From positions 1 to 5,378 of the forward strand of contig JAGGWL010000253.1 of NCBI GenBank assembly GCA_021157555.1: a stretch of 5,378 nt of DNA, given 5' to 3'. The notes under the pieces are model-generated. The model did not search any database, was not told the origin of the DNA, and worked only from the letters and a program-made list of their open reading frames with translations. Made by a program: the position numbers and the translations under genes. The stretch is from Deltaproteobacteria bacterium (GTDB lineage Bacteria; Desulfobacterota; Desulfobacteria; Desulfobacterales; BuS5). Below are positions 1 through 5,378 of this stretch, piece by piece (positions within the stretch are counted from its first letter, which is position 1; each line of letters opens with the position of its first letter).

Positions 1-2
1 AA

Positions 3-278
3 ATATTGAATCAACTTGCCGATAAAAGCGTTTCATCTGCCTCTGTATTAAAAGAAAAAACCAGTCATGCCGCTGAAAAAGCTGCCTCAAAATTAAAAAA
101 AACCGGGATGGATGCTGCAAAGGCAACCGCAGATGCCGCAGGCAAGGCCGCTCATGTAATGGCGGAAGAAGCCAGGATTCTTGGCAAGAGGTCTCTTGAT
201 GTGGCTAAGGGAGCCGCTTCAGGATTATGGAAAGGCGCCACGGATGCATTAAAGAAAGACAAAAAATCTGAAAAATAG
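3..278 (+). CDS. Ala/Lys-rich amphipathic helical protein, 5' end possibly outside the window
   Basis: The reading frame is open to the left edge of the window and ends at TAG 276-278. The first possible start inside the window is TTG at position 6, giving 90 residues, but no ribosome binding site can be seen before it, so the true start may lie upstream. Counted from the TTG, the protein has 21 Ala and 17 Lys in 90 residues, no Cys or Pro, and one Trp (W75). Ala pairs recur (AAEKAA, DAAKATADAAGKAA), as expected for a long amphipathic or coiled helix. The composition resembles LEA-like or histone H1-like low-complexity proteins, but no defining motif is visible and the function is unknown. 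No signal peptide or membrane segment is seen in the visible part. It ends 18 nt before the LpxR-family gene on the same strand, so the two may be co-transcribed. Confidence 0.6.
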   Translation: MLNQLADKSVSSASVLKEKTSHAAEKAASKLKKTGMDAAKATADAAGKAAHVMAEEARILGKRSLDVAKGAASGLWKGATDALKKDKKSEK

Positions 279-296
279 TGCACTGGAACAAAATTT

Positions 297-1328
297 ATGA
301 AATATTTCTTCTTGCTTATACTCCTGTTTCCAACATCTCTTTTTGGTGCGGAATGTCCCAATGATGTAAAAAAGAGTAAAACATTCAGTTTGTACTTTGA
401 AAATGATCTTTTCGGCAATACAGACAAAGGTTACACCAACGGCACAAAATTATCCTGGGTTTCAGATGATCTCACAGGATATGCAGAAAGCGGCAGGCTT
501 CCGAAATGGAGTCTGCCGTATGTAAAGAAGATTCCTTTTATTAATAAACCGGGGCTGCAGCGTAATATTACCTTATCACTAGGGCAGAACATGTATACCC
601 CAGAGGATATTGAATGCAAAGAGCTAATTAAAGATGATCGGCCCTATGCAGGCTGGACATATGTTGGCGCAGCATTTCACAGTAAAAACTACTCGTATCT
701 GGATTCACTGGAAATACAGATCGGCATAGTAGGTCCCGAATCATTTGCTGAACAGACTCAAAAATTTATACATCGAATCAGGAATAGCCAGCGGCCAAAC
801 GGCTGGGATCATCAGCTTAAAAATGAACCCGGCCTGGCTGTAATATATGATCATAAGACTCGCGTCCTGTGTGCAAATCACCGAGGTATTGATATTGATG
901 CAATTACTCATATTGGCGGGGCAATTGGTAATGTTTATACCTTTGCCGACACAGGGATGGAAGTCCGTTGGGGCTTAAATATTCCTTCCGATTTCGGAAC
1001 CTCCCTGATCCGTCCTTCCGGGGACTCCAATGCCCCTGTAACTGCACGGGACCCACGCATTTCATGTGATAAGGATTTCAGTCTTTACATGTTTACCATG
1101 ATAAACGGATACGTTATGCTCCATAATATTTTTCTGGATGGCAACACCTTTACCGACAGCCACAGCGTGGACAAAAAATATTTTGTCGGAGAAATAGGAG
1201 CCGGGATAGGAATGGTTTACCATTGCTATAAGCTTTCATATGCGCATATCCTGCGAACAAAAGAATTTAACCATCAGGACAGCAATGCCCAGGTTTTTGG
1301 CTCCCTTACATTTTCTTTTACATATTGA
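297..1328 (+). CDS. LpxR-family (DUF2219) outer-membrane lipid A deacylase
   Basis: The product is a 343-aa predicted outer-membrane beta-barrel. LpxR enzymes remove the 3'-acyloxyacyl chain of lipid A in a calcium-dependent reaction at the outer membrane. Residues 1-18 form a signal peptide (MKYFF, hydrophobic core, cleavage likely after SLFGA). The mature N-terminus has the family motif FENDLFGNTDKGYTNG (34-49), whose N36, D37 and T47 match Salmonella LpxR Asn9, Asp10 and Thr34 by motif. DRPYAGW (114-120) is a family hallmark. GIVGPE (143-148) is followed by FIHRI with H159, matching catalytic His122, and then NGWDHQL (168-174). The chain ends in alternating hydrophobics and a terminal Tyr, the usual barrel-assembly signal. 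ATG 297 is preceded by a modest GGAA at 285-288 and followed directly by the signal peptide, which supports this start. The sequence supports family membership strongly, but activity on this organism's own lipid A is inferred. Confidence 0.88.
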   Translation: MKYFFLLILLFPTSLFGAECPNDVKKSKTFSLYFENDLFGNTDKGYTNGTKLSWVSDDLTGYAESGRLPKWSLPYVKKIPFINKPGLQRNITLSLGQNMYTPEDIECKELIKDDRPYAGWTYVGAAFHSKNYSYLDSLEIQIGIVGPESFAEQTQKFIHRIRNSQRPNGWDHQLKNEPGLAVIYDHKTRVLCANHRGIDIDAITHIGGAIGNVYTFADTGMEVRWGLNIPSDFGTSLIRPSGDSNAPVTARDPRISCDKDFSLYMFTMINGYVMLHNIFLDGNTFTDSHSVDKKYFVGEIGAGIGMVYHCYKLSYAHILRTKEFNHQDSNAQVFGSLTFSFTY

Positions 1329-1360
1329 TGGGCTATGTTGAAGGTGGAAGGTTAAAAAAA

Positions 1361-1441
1361 AGGATTATCAAAAAATGATAGCTAAATCATATCTTGCCTG
1401 GCTACTTTTTTATAAGTTCGAAAAAATACACCCTTTTTTTC
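1361..1441. terminator. Weak AT-rich hairpins between convergent genes (candidate terminators)
   Basis: The 138-nt gap between the two convergent stop codons has no convincing GC-rich terminator. Two AT-rich hairpins are present. TATCA (1366-1370) and TGATA (1376-1380) form a 5-bp stem with an A5 loop; on the minus strand this is followed after 4 nt by eight T residues, so it could end the hipA transcript. GAAAAAA (1420-1426) and TTTTTTC (1435-1441) form a 7-bp A/T stem with an 8-nt loop that could work in either direction. Both stems are weak, so the call is tentative. Confidence 0.25.
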
Positions 1442-1466
1442 TCAATATGAAATTTTCTCAGTAATT

Positions 1467-2696
1467 TCAACCTAATGGCTTAGGGTTTGTTTTTTTTAAC
1501 CGGTGGTTGATATCTTTGCCGATACGTTCGGCATCCTTTTCCGGCACATTACATGCTGTGAAAACTCTACTCCACTTCGATACAGTCTCATGAACTTCCA
1601 TGACCACTTCCTGAGCCTGTTGTCGTCGTTTTAAGCCGAAATACACAGCCTCCTGCAGGAGTGTTTCAAGATCAGGCGACCTGTTATCGTATCCGATGCG
1701 CAGCACATGTTCTCTGTTAAAACCGATGTTTGGCACCAGGTCGAATGCAGGGCTCAGTCTCCAACCTTCATCATTGTGCAGCATAATGAAATTTTTCAGG
1801 TGGTCATCGGTGTTGCCGATCATCACGTTGAACACCATCTGCCTGTAAAGCCTCTGGAGGTCCTGCCCCGGTTGCGTGGAAACATGCCTGATCATTTCCG
1901 CCAGGTCCCTGTAGCCGGCATAGTAATATCCGTCGGCCTTGAGCAGTGACTGCATGCTGATCAAGTGATTGCGCCCACCGGCTTCGTTGATATCGAATCG
2001 TTTCACCAACAGGCATTTTCTGGAACCTAACGCTAAAAGCCTGCTATCGGCCGTTTCGATGCCTGCTCTGCGGCCTAACTCCATGGCGGCGGCCTCCAAG
2101 CTTACAACGTCCAGTTGATCCCTGCCACTGGCAAACTTTGCCAGGTATGCGCCATTTTCATCCTTGACAAGCGCTTTGGGCCTGGCCCCACCTGGGGAAC
2201 TGCCTGCCTGAAACAACAGTGAAAGTTCATCGTCGTCCATAGCTCCGTCCTGCTCAAATTTTTCCACCAGCAGCGCCAGTTTCTGCAGGTGACGAAGGGA
2301 AACCCCTGTCATTTTCAAATCCGGCCGACCTTTTTCCACATAGCTCAAAGCCCCCAAACCCTGGTTTCCTAACAAGCGCAACAACTGTGGGATTCGTTGG
2401 TCTGTGCGGCCCAGCTTGTAGCGGCGGATCAGGAGCCTGCGGCCCCAATCGTCCGGAAGACTGTCTTCAAAAACACCATGAACGCCGGTATGAGGCCGAT
2501 TTGCATTAAATGATGCCGCGGACAGCGGTAAATGCAGCGGGTCGAGTGGGAAGGCTTTCGGATTCTCCAGATATTCAGGAACATAGCGGAATTGTCCATC
2601 CAATCCTCCCCTGACATCAGGGTCGTCGATAGCCATTTCTCCGACCTTGATGCTTTCCCCTGCTGGCAGGTTTAACCATACATCAAGCTTTATCAT
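1467..2696 (-). CDS. hipA: HipA-family serine/threonine kinase toxin
   Basis: The product is a 409-aa kinase toxin of a HipBA-type toxin-antitoxin pair. HipA of E. coli inactivates glutamyl-tRNA synthetase by phosphorylation and causes growth arrest; the target here is unknown. Residues 1 to about 120 match the HipA N-terminal subdomain (FEDSLPDDWGRRLL at 76-89, then LLGNQGLGALSYV). The kinase core follows: a glycine/serine loop GSSPGGARPKAL (165-176), Lys in YLAKFAS (K187), VKRFD (231-235), the catalytic loop NTDDHLKNF (295-303, D297 as likely catalytic base and N302 as metal ligand) and the metal-binding motif SPAFDLVPN (D319). S167 aligns with the E. coli autophosphorylation site Ser150. 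Length fits a full-size HipA and all key motifs are intact. The ATG at 2696 overlaps the antitoxin stop (ATGA) and has GAGG at 2702-2705, 5 nt away. Parts of the gene reach about 65% GC, unlike its neighbours, which suggests transfer. Confidence 0.92.
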   Translation of the reverse strand: MIKLDVWLNLPAGESIKVGEMAIDDPDVRGGLDGQFRYVPEYLENPKAFPLDPLHLPLSAASFNANRPHTGVHGVFEDSLPDDWGRRLLIRRYKLGRTDQRIPQLLRLLGNQGLGALSYVEKGRPDLKMTGVSLRHLQKLALLVEKFEQDGAMDDDELSLLFQAGSSPGGARPKALVKDENGAYLAKFASGRDQLDVVSLEAAAMELGRRAGIETADSRLLALGSRKCLLVKRFDINEAGGRNHLISMQSLLKADGYYYAGYRDLAEMIRHVSTQPGQDLQRLYRQMVFNVMIGNTDDHLKNFIMLHNDEGWRLSPAFDLVPNIGFNREHVLRIGYDNRSPDLETLLQEAVYFGLKRRQQAQEVVMEVHETVSKWSRVFTACNVPEKDAERIGKDINHRLKKTNPKPLG

Positions 2697-3007
2697 CTCA
2701 TCCTCTTGCGGCTGCCACCTGCCCGCTGGCGCTTACTGGTTTTTCTTTTTAATTTCGCAAACAGGTCTTCTTTTGGAGCCAGAACCTCCTGCCAGCCGTC
2801 AAGCCGGCCAAGGATGCTGCTTGCCTCCAGCCATTTGCCAATCAGCGTCTGCGAAGAACCTTTTTCCATTTTGCTGTACGACTGACGGGTTAAGCCAAGC
2901 CTTTGTGCGAACAGTTCCTGGCTTTCGTTACGAGCCAGGCGCGCCTCTTTCAACCTTTCGCCAAGCTGTAACAGCAAAGATCCAACATTTTCTTCATTGT
3001 TAATCAT
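2693..3007 (-). CDS. hipB: HipB-like XRE-family antitoxin and autorepressor
   Basis: The product is a 104-aa helix-turn-helix protein from ATG 3007. The XRE/Cro-CI fold covers roughly residues 16-70: GERLKEARLARNES (helix 1), then LFAQRLGLTRQSYSKMEKG (32-50), the classic helix-turn-helix with recognition helix. Partner antitoxins bind the HipA kinase and repress their own promoter; this role is inferred from family and from the 4-nt overlap with hipA. The last 20 residues carry 11 Lys/Arg, an unusually basic tail. The frame also runs upstream to an ATG at 3091, but that extension would be translated straight through the candidate promoter and operator and shows no domain character, so 3007 is preferred. 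No good Shine-Dalgarno sequence precedes 3007, which fits a nearly leaderless message. Confidence 0.85.
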   Translation of the reverse strand: MINNEENVGSLLLQLGERLKEARLARNESQELFAQRLGLTRQSYSKMEKGSSQTLIGKWLEASSILGRLDGWQEVLAPKEDLFAKLKRKTSKRQRAGGSRKRMR

Positions 3008-3052
3008 ATTTAACTTTATAGTATAATAATGCCTACTAAGTAAAGTATTATT
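3008..3052 (-). promoter_or_regulatory. Candidate hipBA promoter and operator
   Basis: This AT-rich stretch lies directly before the antitoxin start. On the minus strand the best -10 box is TATACT (3025-3020); the -35 region about 16-18 nt upstream is poor (TACTTT or ATACTT), as is common for autoregulated promoters. Possible operator half-sites surround it: ACTTTATAGT (3013-3022, 8 of 10 positions symmetrical), TACTAAGTA (3034-3042, a 9-bp palindrome around a central A), and an outer inverted pair ACTTTA (3013-3018) / TAAAGT (3041-3046). Binding by the XRE antitoxin is inferred from family practice. Which of these elements is the real operator cannot be told from sequence alone. Confidence 0.45.
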
Positions 3053-3104
3053 TACAGAAAAGATTGAAAGATTGGGGGCGGATCGAGACAACTGATTGAG
3101 AAGA

Positions 3105-3191
3105 TTAGGAACGTGGACGAAATAACTTCCACAAGTAGGCGCACAGATTTAGGCCATCTTTGGGAAAGTTGTTTCGTCGCTCGTTCCTTAA
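3105..3191. repeat. Long imperfect intergenic palindrome, likely repeat-family or MITE-like element
   Basis: Two arms about 24 nt long face each other. The outer stem is AGGAACG (3107-3113) with CGTTCCT (3182-3188), 7 bp. After a small internal loop (TG against GCT) the inner stem GACGAAATAACTT (3116-3128) pairs with AAGTTGTTTCGTC (3166-3178), 13 bp including one G-T wobble. The roughly 37-nt apical part contains a minor GGC/GCC pairing (3138-3140 with 3153-3155). TT 3105-3106 can add two pairs with AA 3190-3191 across a bulged T. It sits 2 nt past the methyltransferase stop codon and has no T tract, so it does not look like a standard intrinsic terminator. It could protect the 3' end of that mRNA or be a dispersed element. 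No transposase is nearby. Confidence 0.6.
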
Positions 3192-3192
3192 T

Positions 3193-4341
3193 TCAAAACA
3201 TTTCATACTTCACAAGCCTTCCGTCCAGGCCTGCGTTTCGTAATGGTTTTTTCCATGTCGGCTTAAGACCAATTTTTTTTATCATAGCCCGGTTTCCAAA
3301 AAAAATATAAACATGGGATCCCTTGCATCGCTGCTTTAAAAAATCTCCCAGGTTTTTATAAAAACCCTCTAACCCCGTCTCCTCTTTCAGACGAATTCCG
3401 TATGGCGGATTACAAACAATCAGACTATTTTCAATACCGGACAGCTCATGCATATCTTTTTTTAAGATGCTTATTTTGTCACCATCAGGCAAACAATGGC
3501 AATTGACAGTGGCTGCTTTTACCGCAGATGGATTTTTATCACTGCCTGTAATCAAACCTTTTGGCAGACGCCGTATCTTTTTATCCGATTGCGCCTTAAT
3601 TTTTTTCCAAAGCCCTTCATCAAAATCCGGCAAAAAATTGAAACCAAAACGGTTTCTCAAAAAACCAGCTGGAATAGAACAAACACGCATCATCGCCTCA
3701 CAAAGAAGTGTTCCGGATCCACACATGGGGTCATAAAGAGGACGTTCACCATTCCATTCTGAAAGCGCCAAAATTGCAGCGGCAAGTGTTTCCTGCATGG
3801 GCGCTGCAACAGTTTTACACCTGTATCCACGGCGATGTAACGAACCACCCGATGTATCAAAACTGATGATTCCCTGATCCTTTTCAATGTGAAGATTTAA
3901 CCATATATCCGGAGATTTTTTATCCACATTCGGCCGGCTTCCGCACTTGCTCCTGAAAAAATCAGCCACGGCATCTTTTAAACATAAGGAAGCAAATTTG
4001 GAATGTCTTATGTTAATGTTCCCGGAAACATTAGCAAAAATCCCAAACGTATTCCGAACAGAAAAAAATGAGGTCCAGTCGATTGATTTTCCGGCATGAT
4101 AAAGATCTTCTCTATTCCGACAAGTAAATGTTATCAATGGTGCCAATACCCTTGTAAGAAGACGGGCATTATAATTAATAGCATAAAGAACTGCCTGATC
4201 CGCTGAAAAATGAATTCCGCGATATCCATGTTTTAGTTGCACCGCACCAAGCGACTCAAGTTCTTTTGCAGCAAGGGATTCAAACTCCCCTGGAATTTGG
4301 GCAAAATATCGCCCGGTCTTCTGATATAAAAATAGACTCAT
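3193..4341 (-). CDS. THUMP-domain class I RNA methyltransferase, RlmL/YpsC type (putative 23S rRNA guanine-N2)
   Basis: The 382-aa product has the layout of stand-alone RlmL/YpsC-family methyltransferases, about half the length of the fused E. coli RlmL. The N-terminus (RYFAQIPGEFESLAAKELESLG, residues 11-32) and the region to about residue 165 form the ferredoxin-like plus THUMP RNA-binding part. HRRGYR (169-174) is a family signature that leads into the Rossmann-fold catalytic domain. SAM-binding motif I is DPMCGSGTLLCEA (204-216), an acidic motif II residue is D268 (ITGSDKNPSA), and the catalytic NPPYG lies at 311-315, typical of N2-guanine or N6-adenine transfer. The C-terminus GRLVKYEMF is also typical. 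In E. coli the homologous domain makes m2G2445 in 23S rRNA; the same target is inferred here, not shown. The ATG at 4341 lies 22 nt after the crotonase stop and has only a weak GGG upstream, so translation probably depends on the upstream gene. Confidence 0.88.
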   Translation of the reverse strand: MSLFLYQKTGRYFAQIPGEFESLAAKELESLGAVQLKHGYRGIHFSADQAVLYAINYNARLLTRVLAPLITFTCRNREDLYHAGKSIDWTSFFSVRNTFGIFANVSGNINIRHSKFASLCLKDAVADFFRSKCGSRPNVDKKSPDIWLNLHIEKDQGIISFDTSGGSLHRRGYRCKTVAAPMQETLAAAILALSEWNGERPLYDPMCGSGTLLCEAMMRVCSIPAGFLRNRFGFNFLPDFDEGLWKKIKAQSDKKIRRLPKGLITGSDKNPSAVKAATVNCHCLPDGDKISILKKDMHELSGIENSLIVCNPPYGIRLKEETGLEGFYKNLGDFLKQRCKGSHVYIFFGNRAMIKKIGLKPTWKKPLRNAGLDGRLVKYEMF

Positions 4342-4363
4342 TTATAACCCATTAGTTTTTTTG

Positions 4364-5077
4364 TTATTTTTGAAATTCATAAATAAACTTCCTGAATCCG
4401 CTTCGCTCATGTGAATATGCATCATCAAGGGTAGTCTTATTCCGGTATTCAATTAGATTCATCATTAAAGAGATCATATCTGGCTTTCCGTCAAGAATAT
4501 GCATGGCAATCTCTTTTACACGCGGCAAGAGTTCATCCTGCGGCACTACTTCATTGACAAGCCCGAGTCTTAAAGCTTGTTCTGCCATAATTGGCTGGCA
4601 TGTCAAAGAAACCTGTTTTGCCATTCGTACTCCTATAGCCTGCTGCAGAAGCTGGGACATTCCCCATCCGGGGTGAATGCCGACTCTGGCGTGTGTATCT
4701 GCAAAAAAAGCATTTTCGGATGCTATTAAAAAATCAAGATTCAGCGCTAATTCAAGGCCTCCTGTGATTGCAGGGCCATTAACAGCTCCTATGACAGGTT
4801 TTTTGCAGGCCGCAATTATATCAGGAAAATCGAGCCCGTCGTTTCTGGGATCGAAAATATTATCCTTCTCCAGAACGGCAAGATCAATTCCGGAACAGAA
4901 TGACTTGCCCTGGCCGGTAATAATCAAGACTCTGATCTCTTCGTCTTCACTTGCCATTTCTATATAATTGTATAGATGAACAAGAAGATCCTGTGTAATT
5001 GCATTGCTTCTGGCCGGCCTGTTAAGGGTTAACCAGGCGATTCCATCTTCTTTATTTAAAAGCACAGGTTTTTCCAT
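4364..5077 (-). CDS. Enoyl-CoA hydratase/isomerase family (crotonase fold) protein
   Basis: The 237-aa product has the crotonase fold. An N-terminal strand region (IAWLTLNRPARSNAIT, residues 13-28) is followed by the oxyanion-hole segment GQGKSFCSGIDL (55-66). The second oxyanion/active-site segment is KPVIGAVNGPAITGGLELALNLD (93-115), with E109 matching the first catalytic Glu of rat enoyl-CoA hydratase (Glu144). The segment FFADTHARVGIHPGWGMSQLL (124-144) places H129 where the second catalytic Glu (Glu164) normally sits, so ordinary hydration of enoyl-CoA is uncertain; isomerase, hydrolase or another acyl-CoA activity is possible. MAEQALRLGLVNEVVP (164-179) is also typical. Length is slightly short (the family is usually 250-265 aa) but both ends look intact. 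ATG 5077 follows a strong AGGAG (5085-5089) at 7-nt spacing. It lies 15 nt after the porB-like stop, within the same presumed operon. Confidence 0.9.
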   Translation of the reverse strand: MEKPVLLNKEDGIAWLTLNRPARSNAITQDLLVHLYNYIEMASEDEEIRVLIITGQGKSFCSGIDLAVLEKDNIFDPRNDGLDFPDIIAACKKPVIGAVNGPAITGGLELALNLDFLIASENAFFADTHARVGIHPGWGMSQLLQQAIGVRMAKQVSLTCQPIMAEQALRLGLVNEVVPQDELLPRVKEIAMHILDGKPDMISLMMNLIEYRNKTTLDDAYSHERSGFRKFIYEFQK

Positions 5078-5084
5078 TAATTTT

Positions 5085-5089
5085 CTCCT
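5085..5089 (-). promoter_or_regulatory. Strong Shine-Dalgarno AGGAG of the crotonase gene
   Basis: AGGAG on the minus strand lies 7 nt before ATG 5077, inside the 15-nt gap after the preceding stop codon. It fixes the start of the crotonase gene and is the strongest ribosome binding site in the window, in contrast with the weak sites before the methyltransferase and the antitoxin. Confidence 0.75.
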
Positions 5090-5092
5090 ATT

Positions 5093-5378
5093 TTATTCGA
5101 TGATATCGGCTTTGTTCAATAAAAATGCCCAGTTATCGTTAACTATTTTCTGTATTTTATGCAAATCTTCAGATGATAACTGCTTAAAACGGCCTTGTGA
5201 CACAAAATATTCTTTAACAGGGCATTGCTCCGGCATATAGTTGATGGTGTAACGAATTCCATTTTCTACTTCATATAAAGGAAAAATTCTGGCTTGAACA
5301 GCCTGACGTGCTGTTTTAATTGATATTTCAGAAGGAATTTGCCATCCTGTAGGACAACTTGCAAAAACATGCAAAAAT
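5093..5378 (-). CDS. 2-oxoacid:ferredoxin oxidoreductase beta subunit (PorB-like), C-terminal fragment cut by the window edge
   Basis: Only about the last 95 residues are visible; the frame runs off the right edge and the TTG near 5374 is an internal Leu codon, not a start. The motif FASCPTGW followed by an Ala/Arg-rich helix (KTARQAVQAR), FPLYEVENG, and a closing segment with CPVKEYFVSQGRFKQLSSED matches the C-terminal part of TPP-binding beta subunits of pyruvate or related 2-oxoacid ferredoxin oxidoreductases. These enzymes convert a 2-oxoacid plus CoA to acyl-CoA and CO2 and reduce ferredoxin in the cytoplasm. The substrate (pyruvate or branched-chain 2-oxoacid) cannot be decided from this fragment. 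The TPP-binding motif lies outside the window. The stop TAA at 5093-5095 is 15 nt before the crotonase start, so both are probably on one mRNA. Confidence 0.8.
   Translation of the reverse strand, partial: FLHVFASCPTGWQIPSEISIKTARQAVQARIFPLYEVENGIRYTINYMPEQCPVKEYFVSQGRFKQLSSEDLHKIQKIVNDNWAFLLNKADIIE

Noticed and set aside
152..427. A 91-codon minus-strand open frame across the gap between the small protein and the LpxR gene
   Set aside because: It is antisense to two better-supported plus-strand genes and has no recognisable motif or ribosome binding site.
1329..1466. Possible small RNA or strong bidirectional terminator in the convergent gap
   Set aside because: Only short AT stems are present; there is no GC-rich stem with a clean T tract and no promoter-like pair that would support an RNA gene.
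2647..3003. A 118-codon plus-strand open frame opposite the antitoxin and the hipA start
   Set aside because: It is Cys/Pro-rich with no recognisable motif and lies antisense to two genes with clear family motifs; it is a shadow frame.
3008..3091. N-terminal extension of the antitoxin by 28 residues to an ATG at 3091
   Set aside because: The extension runs through the best promoter and operator-like sequences and looks non-domain; the start at 3007 gives a normal-sized XRE antitoxin.
3113..3310. A 65-codon plus-strand open frame that starts inside the palindromic element and runs antisense into the methyltransferase 3' end
   Set aside because: It is made of the palindrome plus the reverse strand of a well-supported gene, has no ribosome binding site, and shows no domain character.
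4338..4352. A four-codon minus-strand open frame (ATG GGT TAT AAA TGA) whose stop overlaps the methyltransferase start as ATGA
   Set aside because: It has no ribosome binding site and is short enough to arise by chance; coupling to the upstream crotonase gene is a simpler explanation.

Overview
The window looks like chromosomal DNA from an anaerobic Gram-negative bacterium, most plausibly a Desulfobacterota (former deltaproteobacterial) lineage. An LpxR-type outer-membrane lipid A deacylase implies an LPS-bearing outer membrane. A 2-oxoacid:ferredoxin oxidoreductase beta subunit implies anaerobic, ferredoxin-linked metabolism. The lineage is inferred from this gene mix, not read from a marker gene.

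Left part (about 1-1328, plus strand): the end of a small Ala/Lys-rich amphipathic protein gene, open at the window edge, is followed 18 nt later by a 343-aa LpxR-family (DUF2219) beta-barrel. A short AT-rich gap of 138 nt separates it from convergent genes and holds only weak hairpins.

Middle (1467-3007, minus strand): a complete hipBA-type toxin-antitoxin module. A 104-aa XRE-family antitoxin overlaps by 4 nt (ATGA) a 409-aa HipA-family Ser/Thr kinase. Parts of the kinase gene are clearly GC-richer than its neighbours (about 50-67% in sampled 60-base lines, against about 27-47% in sampled flanking lines), which suggests acquired DNA. The region before the antitoxin has an AT-rich candidate promoter/operator. 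Its best -10 box lies so close to the start codon that the mRNA may be nearly leaderless. Between this promoter and the next gene upstream is a long imperfect palindrome (about 3105-3191), probably a mobile or repeat-family intergenic element.

Right part (3193-5378, minus strand): a tight three-gene run, read from the right edge leftwards. It contains the C-terminal end of a PorB-like 2-oxoacid:ferredoxin oxidoreductase subunit (cut by the window), a 237-aa crotonase-fold protein whose second canonical catalytic Glu is replaced by His, and a 382-aa THUMP-domain RlmL/YpsC-type RNA methyltransferase. Gaps of 15 and 22 nt suggest one transcript that joins acyl-CoA/2-oxoacid metabolism to RNA modification.

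No tRNA, rRNA, CRISPR array, transposase or riboswitch was recognised. The most notable items are the hipBA module with its compact promoter, the palindromic element, and the altered active site of the crotonase. No wholly new multi-gene system is evident.
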